Positions 26,685-33,715 are shown, numbered from the stretch's first letter. The stretch is 43,917 nt of DNA from an uncultured Agathobacter sp. (GCA_910587655.1 CAJUND010000028.1:1-43917); one strand, 5' to 3'. Numbers and translations are program-made. Notes: generated by a model not told the origin, from the letters alone.

Positions 26685-27325
26685 CAGCGCTCCAGTCCGT
26701 ACAGTATTGCATTGACAATCGCTGCTGCCACAGTGCTTCCGCCTTTTCTTCCGCGGTTTATAATATATGGCACATCTGTTTTTAAAATCAGCTCTTTTGC
26801 CGTCACCACATTTACAAACCCAACCGGAACCCCGATGACAAATGCCGGTTTCCATTTCTTTTTTTGAATCAAATCATATAAAGAAAGCAGTGCTGTCGGC
26901 GCATTTCCTACTACCACAATAACCGGTCCGGGAATCATCATGGCTCGCTCCATACTGACAGCCGCCCTTGTGACCTGCCGTTTTTCCGCTTCCTTACGCA
27001 CATCTGCGTCTGCCATGAAACAGTGTGCCTGTCCTCCATGGCTTTCCAGTATCCTCTTATTAATGCCGGAAAGCGCCATGCGGGTATCCGTCACAATATT
27101 CGCGCCGTCCAGAACCAGCTTTTTTGCAACCGATACCGCGTCCTTTGAATAAGTCATCGTAACGGCATAATCAAAATCCGCGCTGGTATGGATTACCCGC
27201 TTTGTCACGGACGCCTGGTCCCTCGGCAGCGTGATTCCCTGCTGCCGGAGCTCTCGCTCAATAATCTCAAAGCTTCTTTTTTCTATTTCCCCCGGCTGTA
27301 TGTATTCTATTTCGTTATCCGGCAT
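26684..27325 (-). CDS. cbiC: Cobalt-precorrin-8 methylmutase
   Basis: CbiC moves the methyl group from C11 to C12 to give cobyrinate. The 213 residues include the N-terminal helix IEKRSFEIIERELRQ, the catalytic-histidine region VTKRVIHTSADFDYA, VTDTRMALSGI and IGVPVGFVNVVTAKE. AGGGGAG lies 6 bases before the ATG. It is the first gene of the cbi group C-D-F-G-H-JET-AL and follows a strong promoter. Confidence 0.95.
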   Translation of the reverse strand: MPDNEIEYIQPGEIEKRSFEIIERELRQQGITLPRDQASVTKRVIHTSADFDYAVTMTYSKDAVSVAKKLVLDGANIVTDTRMALSGINKRILESHGGQAHCFMADADVRKEAEKRQVTRAAVSMERAMMIPGPVIVVVGNAPTALLSLYDLIQKKKWKPAFVIGVPVGFVNVVTAKELILKTDVPYIINRGRKGGSTVAAAIVNAILYGLER

Positions 27326-27411
27326 TGTTTTCTCCCCTGACTGTATATGAATTTAATTATTTATTCAGCTGTCCGGTTTTTCCGTTCCGGCTTTTCCCCT
27401 AAATTATATAC

Positions 27412-27440
27412 AGTATAACATGCCGGCAGCACTTTTTCAA
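27412..27440 (-). promoter_or_regulatory. Promoter of the cbi gene group
   Basis: TTGAAA (27440-27435), a 17-nt spacer and TATACT (27417-27412) on the minus strand lie 87 bp before cbiC. The expected leader is only about 80 bases, too short for a cobalamin riboswitch, and no conserved B12-box sequence is visible in it. Confidence 0.75.
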
Positions 27441-27469
27441 CGTTTCGCCTGCGGCATAACTTTTTTGTG

Positions 27470-27580
27470 GTAACAGTTCAGCTATGAACGGAGCGCCCGA
27501 TTATGAGCAAAGTTAGCTGCGCCAGCAGCGGGAAAGCAGCGCAGCTGCGGCTTTACGAATGGTGCGGGCTGAACTGTTGC
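27470..27580 (+). repeat. Palindromic intergenic repeat element, copy 2
   Basis: GTAACAGTTCAGC (27470-27482) and GCTGAACTGTTGC (27568-27580) form a terminal inverted repeat with one mismatch. An inner stem pairs AGCTGCGC (27515-27522) with GCGCAGCT (27539-27546). The 21-bp sequence at 27491-27511 is identical to 17695-17715. It sits between the acetyltransferase gene and the cbi promoter and codes for nothing visible. Confidence 0.7.
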
Positions 27581-27594
27581 TTTTTGTGTTCTCT

Positions 27595-28104
27595 TTATTT
27601 TTGAACCACATAAAGCTGGTGCGGCATGTCTACGCCCCGGTAATGTTTCGTCCATGTGTCTGCTGCAGTCATTCCATTCTTTATTGCCACTTTCTGCGAC
27701 GCCACATTGGTGTCCCTTATAATGGAGCAGACCTCATCGGCATCCAGCACTTCAAAGGCATATTTTTTGCACGCTGCTGCGGCTTCCGCCGCATAACCTT
27801 TATGCCAGTATACCCTCTCAAAAAGATAACCAATCTCAAGCAGTTCCTTATCCTTCCATGGCTGCATAGTCAGACCGCACTGTCCAATCATTTCATCTGT
27901 TTCTTTCAAAATCACCGCCCACAGGCCAAAACCCCATTTTTGATAGCGTGAAATCTGCCTGTCAAGCCATTCCTGTACTTCTGCGTCATGAAATGCGCCT
28001 TCATATGCATACATCGTCTCTTCATCCTTTAAAATCCTGCACAGGGATGTAAAATCCGTCTGGTTCATCTCACGCAGATACAACCGTTCAGTTTCCAAAA
28101 TCAC
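27595..28104 (-). CDS. GNAT family N-acetyltransferase
   Basis: The 169 residues match the RimJ/RimL-like branch of GNAT acetyltransferases, which move an acetyl group from acetyl-CoA to an amine. The N-terminus LETERLYLREMNQTD is typical, and the acetyl-CoA loop appears as YWHKGYAAEAAAACK, followed by IIRDTNVASQKVAIKNGM. The start is GTG at 28104 with GGAG and a 7-nt spacer. The substrate cannot be assigned. It lies on the same strand between cobD and the cbi group. Confidence 0.9.
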   Translation of the reverse strand: MILETERLYLREMNQTDFTSLCRILKDEETMYAYEGAFHDAEVQEWLDRQISRYQKWGFGLWAVILKETDEMIGQCGLTMQPWKDKELLEIGYLFERVYWHKGYAAEAAAACKKYAFEVLDADEVCSIIRDTNVASQKVAIKNGMTAADTWTKHYRGVDMPHQLYVVQK

Positions 28105-28195
28105 GATTTAACTCCTTTCATCTCAGCCGTTTATTTGTGTTCTCTTGTTCCACAACCATTTTCCGCCGCATATGAAACCACTGCCCTTCCTGCAG

Positions 28196-29263
28196 TTACA
28201 GCAGCCGGTTTATTTCGTCAGCCAGTATCCGGTTCTCCCCATGCCCTTTCACTGCAATCCGGTAAAATCCTCTCCCCAGTCCGCGGTAATTTTCACAGTC
28301 CCGGACCAGAATCCCCTGCTCCAGCAGCAGAACATACAACGGTATTTCTGTTTTCAGAAGCAGAAAATTTGCATCAGATGGAAAAATGGCAATTTTATCT
28401 CCCATCAGCTTTTTCAGCTCCATTTCCAGGTATGCCTTTTCCTTTCTGACAAAGCGGATGGTCTGCCTGATATATTCATCCTTTTCCCACTGCCCGCTGT
28501 AAACCGCAAGCCCCGCAGCCTGTGCCGAAACAGATACATTCCATTCCGGAAGCTGTCTGGCAGCTTTCCTGCAGATATTTTCCTGTGCCAGCAGATATCC
28601 CAGCCGGATGCCCGCAAGCGCATATGTCTTGGTAAATGCACGTATAACCACCAGATTCGGAAACTCTCCCAGCCATTTTACCGCACTGTCCTGTCCTGTA
28701 AATTCTATAAAGCATTCATCCACTGCCACTGTAATTTCCCGCTTTCTGCAATGCTCCAGAATCTCATAAAGCAGCCCTTGCGGAATACAGCTTCCCGCCG
28801 GGTTTGCCGGATTTGCCAGAAAAAGAAGATCTGTTTCCGCTGTCAGGCTGCCCTTTAATCCTTCTGTAACCGCAAATCCTTCGGATTCCTGCAGCGGCAC
28901 ATATTGAACCGTTGTATGTTCCATGCCTGCCGCCCATTCATAACCGTAAAAGGATGGTACAGGAATGACAGCCTTTTTCGGTTTCAGTGCGTGGACAACT
29001 GCTGCACACAGCTCCGACGCCCCGTTGCCGCACAAAACATTCTCCATATGAAGTCCCAGGTCCCGTGCTATCGCTTCCCGCAATGTGAAGTTTCCATACT
29101 CCGGATATGATGCAGCCTGCAAAACAGCCGCAGATAAAGCCTCTTTCACCGGCTCCGGTATACCAAGGGGATTCATATTAACGGAGAAATCGTACTGAAC
29201 TTTTTTCGTATAAATATCCCCGCCATGACGGGGACGGTGCATTTTGGGATATTCCTGCTGCAT
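28196..29263 (-). CDS. cobD: L-threonine-O-3-phosphate decarboxylase
   Basis: CobD is a PLP enzyme that makes (R)-1-amino-2-propanol phosphate, the linker between corrin and lower ligand. The 355 residues are a class I aminotransferase fold. It starts HGGDIYTKKVQYDFSVNMNP, typical of CobD, then GNGASELCAAVV, FLANPANPAG, VDECFIEFTG, and the PLP lysine in AFTKTYALAGIRLGYL. A histidinol-phosphate aminotransferase is the main alternative, but the N-terminus and context favour CobD. AGGAG lies 6 bases upstream. Its control region holds a long palindrome shared with a divergent XRE unit. Confidence 0.92.
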   Translation of the reverse strand: MQQEYPKMHRPRHGGDIYTKKVQYDFSVNMNPLGIPEPVKEALSAAVLQAASYPEYGNFTLREAIARDLGLHMENVLCGNGASELCAAVVHALKPKKAVIPVPSFYGYEWAAGMEHTTVQYVPLQESEGFAVTEGLKGSLTAETDLLFLANPANPAGSCIPQGLLYEILEHCRKREITVAVDECFIEFTGQDSAVKWLGEFPNLVVIRAFTKTYALAGIRLGYLLAQENICRKAARQLPEWNVSVSAQAAGLAVYSGQWEKDEYIRQTIRFVRKEKAYLEMELKKLMGDKIAIFPSDANFLLLKTEIPLYVLLLEQGILVRDCENYRGLGRGFYRIAVKGHGENRILADEINRLL

Positions 29264-29296
29264 GGCTCACTCCTGAAACTTAGGAAGTGTTAATAA

Positions 29297-29328
29297 ATTG
29301 CTTGTGACAAGTGCTTGTCACAAGTAAT
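29297..29328. promoter_or_regulatory. Near-perfect 32-bp palindrome (probable operator)
   Basis: Two copies of the palindromic 11-mer CTTGTNACAAG (29301-29311 and 29314-29324) are separated by TG, and the flanks extend the symmetry (ATT on the left, AAT on the right). It lies 34 bp before cobD and 110 bp before the XRE promoter. Its half-site TGACAAG also occurs in the XRE promoter. No T-run follows, so it is more likely an operator than a terminator. Confidence 0.6.
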
Positions 29329-29372
29329 TCCTTAACAGTTCCTTAATCTTATAAAGCAAAATCATATTACAA

Positions 29373-29381
29373 AGTATAGCA
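29373..29381 (-). promoter_or_regulatory. Extended -10 of a minus-strand promoter for cobD
   Basis: TGC followed by TATACT on the minus strand is an extended -10 element. No good -35 is seen at 17 bases. The transcript would run through the palindrome at 29297-29328 before reaching cobD. Confidence 0.4.
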
Positions 29382-29438
29382 TATTACCAATGAACTGTGT
29401 AAACTGATTGAAATGCTTTTTCCTTTTTTAAAAAACTG

Positions 29439-29491
29439 TTGACAAGTTTACTTGGCAATGGTATATTAAATTTGCAAACAAAACTTGGCAA
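29439..29491 (+). promoter_or_regulatory. Promoter and repeated operator half-sites of the DUF6442-XRE unit
   Basis: A consensus TTGACA (29439-29444), a 17-nt spacer and TATATT (29462-29467) form a strong promoter. ACTTGGCAA occurs at 29450-29458 within the spacer and again at 29483-29491, overlapping the AAGGAG ribosome site. The first copy with the -35 makes an imperfect palindrome, TTGACAAGT and ACTTGGCAA. Repression by the XRE protein encoded downstream is likely. Confidence 0.7.
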
Positions 29492-29503
29492 GGAGAATGT
29501 ATT

Positions 29504-29809
29504 ATGGAAAGAGAAGAGATATTAAAAAAAGCCCAGACAGAAAAAAAGGATGAAAGAGAACTTCAGGTTAAGGACAAATCAATGATGTGTTCATATATAG
29601 CAATGGTTCTTATGGCTGCAGTATTTTCTTTTATCCGTTCTGAGCAGGGACTGCCTACGATGGATTTATGTGCAACTGTCAGCAGCTCTGTATGTGCAGC
29701 AATGACATACCGTTTCATTCAGACCAAAAACAGAGGATGCCTGAATATCGCAGTTATTACGCTTATTGTGACGGTTATAGCCATAGTAAGATTTTTTATG
29801 GGGCACTAA
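29504..29809 (+). CDS. Small DUF6442-like membrane protein
   Basis: The 101 residues open with a charged helix (MEREEILKKAQTEKKDERE) and the phrase QVKDKSMMCSYIAM, seen in small membrane proteins paired with XRE regulators. Three hydrophobic segments lie at about residues 28-45, 60-77 and 82-99. The gene has a clear AAGGAG site and precedes the regulator gene by 3 bp, so the two form an operon. Its function is not known; it could be the membrane partner or target of the regulator. Confidence 0.82.
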   Translation: MEREEILKKAQTEKKDERELQVKDKSMMCSYIAMVLMAAVFSFIRSEQGLPTMDLCATVSSSVCAAMTYRFIQTKNRGCLNIAVITLIVTVIAIVRFFMGH

Positions 29810-29812
29810 ACT

Positions 29813-30019
29813 ATGAATGATTCACTTGAACTAAAAAACAATATCAAAGAAGTACGAACCGAAAAGAAATTATCCCAGGCTGCGCTGGCTGATTTAGTGG
29901 GAGTATCGCGCAATACCATCAGCTCAATTGAAACAGGGCAGTTTAACCCTACTGCCAAACTTGCATTACTGCTGTGTGTCGCTCTTGAAAAAAAATTTGA
30001 AGATTTGTTTTATTTTTAA
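29813..30019 (+). CDS. XRE-family transcriptional regulator
   Basis: The 68 residues are a single helix-turn-helix domain: KEVRTEKKLSQAALADLVGVSRNTISSIETGQFNPTAKL is read as the HTH_3 core, with a final helix ALLLCVALEKKFEDLFYF. There is no sensor domain. It is the second gene of a two-gene unit and probably represses the unit's own promoter at the repeated ACTTGGCAA sites. The palindrome before cobD may be another target. It converges on cbiB with a gap of 3 bp. Confidence 0.92.
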   Translation: MNDSLELKNNIKEVRTEKKLSQAALADLVGVSRNTISSIETGQFNPTAKLALLLCVALEKKFEDLFYF

Positions 30020-30022
30020 GCA

Positions 30023-30985
30023 TTATACAACAAAAAGCGCCAGAACCAGCAGACACAGTATCCAGCAGAAAAATGACGAACGGTACATCAGCGTATTCGC
30101 ACGCTTTATATCTTCATACTCCGCTGCCCGGCAGGCATCCCCAATCACCGGTTTTTCCACAATTTTCCCAAAGTAACTCGCATTACCTGCCAGCTGGATT
30201 CCAAGGCTTCCTGCGCAGACACTTTCCGTCTGCGCCGAATTGGGACTGGCATGGTTTCTTCTGTCCCTCCTCCAGATTCGCCACGCATTTTTTCCGTGAT
30301 AATCATTTCCTGATAAAAAGCTGGCGGCAATCATAAGCAGCGCACTGACTCTCGCCGGTAAAAAATTCAGAATATCATCAAGCTTTGCTGCACATCTCCC
30401 GAAATACAGATACTTCTCATTTTTATACCCCACCATGGAGTCCATCGTATTGACTGCCTTGTAAAAAAAGCCCGCAATGGGGCCCCCAACTGCAAGATAA
30501 ATAAGCGGTGCAACCACTCCGTCCGAAGTATTTTCCGCAACGGTTTCCACGGCAGCTTTCGCCACTCCCATAGCGTCCAGCTTCTCCGTGTCACGTCCGA
30601 CAATCATGGATACCGCAGTCCTTGCTTCTTCCAGATTCCCTGCCGCCAGACAGCGGTACACCTTCATGCTTTCTGTTTCCAGACACCTTGCCGCCAGAAG
30701 CTGGTACGTCATGATAGTTTCCAGTATACAGCCCGCCAGGGGATGAATATGGTATGAAAGAACAAAAAGCCCTGCTGCCGCAGTGCATGTCAGTACGGTA
30801 ACAGCCAGCACCATAACCGTGCCGCGCCACAGCTTCTTCATCTCAGAAAGCTCTTTTTTATTCCATGCCCCAAACGCCGAAATTAGTTTTCCAATCAGGC
30901 AGACCGGATGCCAAAGCCAGTGAGGATCTCCCAGAAAAAAATCCAGTACAAAACCCGCGGCAAAGGAAATAATATGATAAATCAT
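30023..30985 (-). CDS. cbiB: Adenosylcobinamide-phosphate synthase
   Basis: CbiB joins adenosylcobyric acid and aminopropanol phosphate in the membrane. The 320 residues start with AAGFVLDFFLGDPHWLWHP, the family N-terminus, and include VGRDTEKLDAMGVAKAAVET, the signature AENTSDGVVAPLIYLAVGG, and FYKAVNTMDSMVGYKN. Several membrane segments are present, at about residues 52-75, 78-95, 155-175, 200-218 and 300-318. The ATG overlaps the cobC stop as ATGA. It acts directly after CobQ and CobD, both encoded in this window. Confidence 0.94.
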   Translation of the reverse strand: MIYHIISFAAGFVLDFFLGDPHWLWHPVCLIGKLISAFGAWNKKELSEMKKLWRGTVMVLAVTVLTCTAAAGLFVLSYHIHPLAGCILETIMTYQLLAARCLETESMKVYRCLAAGNLEEARTAVSMIVGRDTEKLDAMGVAKAAVETVAENTSDGVVAPLIYLAVGGPIAGFFYKAVNTMDSMVGYKNEKYLYFGRCAAKLDDILNFLPARVSALLMIAASFLSGNDYHGKNAWRIWRRDRRNHASPNSAQTESVCAGSLGIQLAGNASYFGKIVEKPVIGDACRAAEYEDIKRANTLMYRSSFFCWILCLLVLALFVV

Positions 30986-31587
30986 AATTTAATTTCTATT
31001 CCCCCCTTTCGGTTTTTACTATCCAGCAATAACATTCCGTTATATCCTCCTGCATTTTCCACCTGATAATCAAAATACTCACCGCCACAGTAACAGGACA
31101 ACAGTGCCATAATGGTTCCCCCATGCACGACTGCTGCCGCCTTTGTAATTTTCTGAAACTCCTTTTTGCAGAGCAGACTGACCGCATACTCCATGCCCTT
31201 TGCACAGCGTCTGACAAATTCCTCCCGGCTTTCCCCGTCCGGAAACGGAATCACTCCCCCGCTGTCTATCCAAGCCTGGTACAAGGGATTTCCATCAAGC
31301 TGTGAATGGTTTTTACACTCAAATATCCCAAAATCTATTTCCCTCCACTGGGGAATTTCCACTTCAGGAACGTCCGGAAACAAAATCCCGGCACTCTGCC
31401 GGCACCGCTGCATGGGACTGGTAAAAACAAGCTCCGGCATATATTCCCTGATACGTTCTGCCTTCCGCCTGATTTCACAGATTCCCCTTTCTGACAGAGG
31501 CTCATCCGTCCTGCCCAGATAACGGTGTTCTTCATTTGCCTGCGTTGAACCATGCCGGATTAGGAAAAATTCAATCTGCCGTTTCAT
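30982..31587 (-). CDS. cobC: Alpha-ribazole phosphatase-like histidine phosphatase
   Basis: CobC removes the phosphate from alpha-ribazole phosphate or adenosylcobalamin phosphate. The start is ATG at 31587, overlapping the stop of the CobU-like gene as ATGA, giving 201 residues; an ATG at 31611 is possible but lies within that gene. The histidine phosphatase motif FLIRHGSTQANEE is present, with YLGRTDEPLSERG, TSPMQRCRQSA, REIDFGIFE and the second histidine in VVHGGTIMALL. The cobalamin context decides the assignment among phosphoglycerate mutase-like enzymes. Confidence 0.9.
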   Translation of the reverse strand: MKRQIEFFLIRHGSTQANEEHRYLGRTDEPLSERGICEIRRKAERIREYMPELVFTSPMQRCRQSAGILFPDVPEVEIPQWREIDFGIFECKNHSQLDGNPLYQAWIDSGGVIPFPDGESREEFVRRCAKGMEYAVSLLCKKEFQKITKAAAVVHGGTIMALLSCYCGGEYFDYQVENAGGYNGMLLLDSKNRKGGIEIKL

Positions 31588-31916
31588 TTGATTCTCTGTC
31601 CGATTCCGCATATCACGCGTTCCACCCGGTCTGACTGCGCTGCTATTTCTGTCAGCATCCGTCCCAGACGCTCCCTGTATTCCCGTTCAAATTCATCAGA
31701 CGGCACAATCCCGTTTCCAACTTCATCACTGATAAACACAGAGTCCGGGTGCTGTCTGACATATTCCCGGAGCTCCTTTTCCGGCTGCCCTCCTGCTTTC
31801 AGCTTTTCCCGAAACCATAAATGCAGATTGTTCCATACCTGGTTTTCTTCCATGTTTCTATTTTTTAAAACATAATTTAATTTATCTTGTCCGTTTCCGC
31901 CAATATATAATTCCAT
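31584..31916 (-). CDS. Short CobU-like protein with an intact C-terminal motif
   Basis: The 110 residues resemble adenosylcobinamide kinase/guanylyltransferase (CobU) at both ends but lack its centre. The N-terminus MELYIGGNGQDKLNYVLK aligns with the P-loop strand but lacks a proper GxxxxGKS. The C-terminal part, SDEVGNGIVPSDEFEREYRE and then IAAQSDRVERVICGIGQRIK, closely matches the CobU C-terminus (NEVGxGIVP). Such short paralogues occur in Clostridia. The full-length CobU at 33194-33715 has this motif degraded, so the two may complement each other. It is the first gene of the group with cobC and cbiB. Confidence 0.8.
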   Translation of the reverse strand: MELYIGGNGQDKLNYVLKNRNMEENQVWNNLHLWFREKLKAGGQPEKELREYVRQHPDSVFISDEVGNGIVPSDEFEREYRERLGRMLTEIAAQSDRVERVICGIGQRIK

Positions 31917-32004
31917 TCACTACCATCTTTCCAATGTGCTTACTGTCCGCTCTGTTTTGTAACAAGTCAAAATCCGTGCATGAACTAATTTTACACGATC
32001 ATGC

Positions 32005-32033
32005 TTGATTCTTTGCTTCACTTATGTTATATT
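32005..32033 (+). promoter_or_regulatory. Promoter of the antitoxin RNA
   Basis: TTGATT (32005-32010), a 17-nt spacer and TATATT (32028-32033) on the plus strand point to a transcript start near 32040, converging on the small toxin gene. Confidence 0.7.
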
Positions 32034-32039
32034 GTAAAT

Positions 32040-32130
32040 ATAAATGGGCAACCGCCCACATGTGGTTAGCCTCCGTAGTAAAAATAAGCCTACTTGAACT
32101 GGCTAAGTTGACAAGGTAGGCTTATTTATT
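32040..32130 (+). ncRNA. Antisense RNA antitoxin of a type I toxin-antitoxin pair
   Basis: A transcript of about 90 bases is predicted from the promoter at 32005-32033 to the bidirectional terminator. It begins with a small hairpin (GGGC, AACC, GCCC) and carries GGTTAGCCTCC. Its 3' part is antisense to the 3' end and terminator of the toxin mRNA. Its AGCCTCC could also pair with the toxin ribosome site, GGAGG. The convergent layout is like txpA/RatA. No coding frame is seen. Confidence 0.7.
32081..32130. terminator. Bidirectional terminator shared by toxin mRNA and antitoxin RNA
   Basis: A perfect 12-bp stem, AAATAAGCCTAC (32082-32093) with GTAGGCTTATTT (32116-32127), encloses a 22-base loop. 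A-runs precede it and T-rich sequence follows on both strands. The toxin stop codon lies within the right arm. Confidence 0.85.
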
Positions 32131-32221
32131 TTCGCTTATTATTCCTATCTATGTAGGTAAGCAATGTAATGAGAAACGTTCCAAAAAGGAACAGCAAAGT
32201 AAAAACTTCATATGTACTCAT
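32126..32221 (-). CDS. Small hydrophobic holin-like toxin (31 aa), type I toxin
   Basis: The protein starts MSTYEVFTLLFLFGTF and continues with ITLLTYIDR and a basic tail ending in KRK. It has one membrane helix (about residues 7-24) followed by charged residues, matching the putative holin-like toxin family (TxpA/BsrG-type). A very strong GGGGAGGT site lies 7-8 bases before the ATG. The gene has its own promoter, a 120-base leader, and a 3' end overlapping a convergent RNA. Overproduction of such peptides harms the membrane; the antisense RNA would keep it silent. It lies between cobS and the short CobU-like gene. Confidence 0.85.
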   Translation of the reverse strand: MSTYEVFTLLFLFGTFLITLLTYIDRNNKRK

Positions 32222-32340
32222 ATACACCACCTCCCCTTTTCCTCATTTCCCCTGAAGGGATGAATGCCGGACGGCATTTTGTAACGACTGCTACTTTTCA
32301 GAAAAATGGGAGGCTACCGCCTTGTAACGCAGTTGCCCTT
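32222..32340 (-). promoter_or_regulatory. Structured leader of the toxin mRNA with an anti-Shine-Dalgarno segment
   Basis: On the minus strand, 32338-32308 begins GGGCAACTGCG and ends with GTAGCCTCCC. The CCTCCC can pair with the toxin GGGAGG about 75 bases later and hide it. The antitoxin RNA starts with a similar sequence (GGGCAACCGC, then GGTTAGCCTCC), so both RNAs share a 5' motif. A second local hairpin, AATGCCGTCCGGCATT, lies at about 32264-32279. Confidence 0.55.
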
Positions 32341-32347
32341 GCGGCAC

Positions 32348-32376
32348 ATTATAACACGATGCTATTATCTGTTCAA
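32348..32376 (-). promoter_or_regulatory. Promoter of the toxin gene
   Basis: TTGAAC (32376-32371), a 17-nt spacer and a perfect TATAAT (32353-32348) on the minus strand predict a start near 32341. It lies 26 bp after the cobS stop. Confidence 0.8.
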
Positions 32377-32401
32377 CCTTTTTTTCCAAATTTATAGTCC
32401 A

Positions 32402-33163
32402 TCAAACTGTGGCCGCCACTGCCGCCGCAATAACCATTGCCCCTTCGCAGACTGTCAGGAAATACCCTGCCGTATCCCCCGTAATTCCTCCAAATTCCTT
32501 CATGCTCCGCAGCCTGTAATAAACCATGCACAGTCCCGCCGCTGCCGCGACAAACACTGCTGCCTTCCACGAAAAATAAAACATCAGCAGAATGCAGGCA
32601 CACGTCTGCAGAAACAGCGCAACGGTAACAATCCGCTTATGGGACGCATTCGCAAACGTATACAAAAGTCCTTCCTTTTTCGCCGATGGAAACAGCACGA
32701 CGCCCAGTCCGCTTAAACACCGGGAAAGAAAAAATCCGCAGCAGAACACCTTAAGCGCCCCGCTGTCCGTAATCTGCGCAAAACCGGCAAGGTAAACCAG
32801 ACCGTAAACCGCAAGCATAATCACGGAAAATGCCCCGATATGCGCATCCTTTAAAATCGCAAGCTTCCTCTCTTTTGACTGGTACGAGTGAAATGCATCC
32901 ATAGTATCCATATATCCGTCCACATGAATACCCCCTGTTACCGCCAGCGGAATAGCTGCCGCAACCAGAACATAAGTAAATGTATTAATATCAAATACCA
33001 GCGCAGCCTGAAACCAGAGCCACACCAGCCATCCCTCCACAGCTCCCACCCATGGGAAAAAACACATACTGTAACGCAGGTCCTCCTCGTTCCACGCAAA
33101 CTGCGGCATCGGTATTTTTGAGTATGTAGAAAATGCGATTGCAAATGCTTTTAAAATCCTCAC
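32402..33163 (-). CDS. cobS: Adenosylcobinamide-GDP ribazoletransferase (cobalamin synthase)
   Basis: CobS joins adenosylcobinamide-GDP with alpha-ribazole in the membrane. The start is GTG at 33163 with GGAGG and a 5-nt spacer. The 253 residues show AFSTYSKIPMPQFAWNEED, FPWVGAVEGW, and the key motif TGGIHVDGYMDTMDAF with metal-binding aspartates, then DAHIGAFSV. Several membrane segments follow. It comes 30 bp after cobU and is the last gene of the corA-cobQ-cobT-cobU-cobS group. Confidence 0.95.
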   Translation of the reverse strand: MRILKAFAIAFSTYSKIPMPQFAWNEEDLRYSMCFFPWVGAVEGWLVWLWFQAALVFDINTFTYVLVAAAIPLAVTGGIHVDGYMDTMDAFHSYQSKERKLAILKDAHIGAFSVIMLAVYGLVYLAGFAQITDSGALKVFCCGFFLSRCLSGLGVVLFPSAKKEGLLYTFANASHKRIVTVALFLQTCACILLMFYFSWKAAVFVAAAAGLCMVYYRLRSMKEFGGITGDTAGYFLTVCEGAMVIAAAVAATV

Positions 33164-33193
33164 TTTTTCCTCCCTCCGGCATAATGTAATAAA

Positions 33194-33715
33194 TCACTTA
33201 ACTGAAACCGGAATTCCCACAACGACCTCCGTAACCGTATCTGCCAGCTGAGCAAGGGCACAGTTCACCTGCGCAAGCGCATAAATATATTCCATCGTGG
33301 AAGTATCATAAATAATTCCGTCCTCAAACACGTTCACTGTCACAATCACCAGTTCGTCCAGTTTCTCCGCCAGTGTTTTTATATCCGCAAGAACTTTCTG
33401 CACCACAGACTCCGACGGGCAGATACATTCGCCAAACATCTCATTTGCCACAAGATTTGACACACACTCCAGAAGCATGCCGCATTTTTCCCCTGCTGCA
33501 TATTCCACTGCACAGCATACGTCACGCGGCTGTTCCAGTGTAATAAAACCCTTTCCCTGACGCTGCATCCGGTGTTTTTCCACCTTTTTAACGGCTTCTT
33601 CGTCCTCAGCCTGCAGCGTTGCCAGATAATATTTTGTCCCCGTAAAATTTTCCAGCAGTCCTTCCGCATATGCGGACTTCCCGCTGCCGCTTCCGCCAAT
33701 CACCAGTGTAATCAT
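33194..33715 (-). CDS. cobU: Adenosylcobinamide kinase/guanylyltransferase, with an altered C-terminal motif
   Basis: CobU phosphorylates adenosylcobinamide and adds GMP. The 173 residues begin with a perfect P-loop (TLVIGGSGSGKSAYAE) and contain YYLATLQAEDEEAVKKVEKHRMQR, the region holding the histidine that receives GMP, and LLECVSNLVANEMF. Where family members have VTNEVGxGIVP, this protein reads VTVNVFEDGIIYD, so that motif is lost, although VNCALAQLAD and VVVGIPVSVK are kept. The short gene at 31584-31916 keeps the motif. It sits between cobT and cobS. Confidence 0.93.
   Translation of the reverse strand: MITLVIGGSGSGKSAYAEGLLENFTGTKYYLATLQAEDEEAVKKVEKHRMQRQGKGFITLEQPRDVCCAVEYAAGEKCGMLLECVSNLVANEMFGECICPSESVVQKVLADIKTLAEKLDELVIVTVNVFEDGIIYDTSTMEYIYALAQVNCALAQLADTVTEVVVGIPVSVK

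Noticed and set aside
26685..26855. N-terminal extension of CbiD
   Set aside because: It reads through cbiC in another frame, is rich in cysteine and lysine without homology, and CbiD starts naturally at MRYGFTTGSC.
27326..27411. Cobalamin riboswitch before cbiC
   Set aside because: The leader is too short, and no GCCACTG or B12-box sequence could be found; the few GCCACTG-like matches elsewhere are in coding sequence.
28105..28195. Extra gene between the acetyltransferase and cobD
   Set aside because: No frame with a ribosome site and sensible composition was seen in this 91-bp gap.
29297..29328. Palindrome as a terminator
   Set aside because: There is no T-run on either side, no gene ends nearby, and the same half-sites recur in the XRE promoter.
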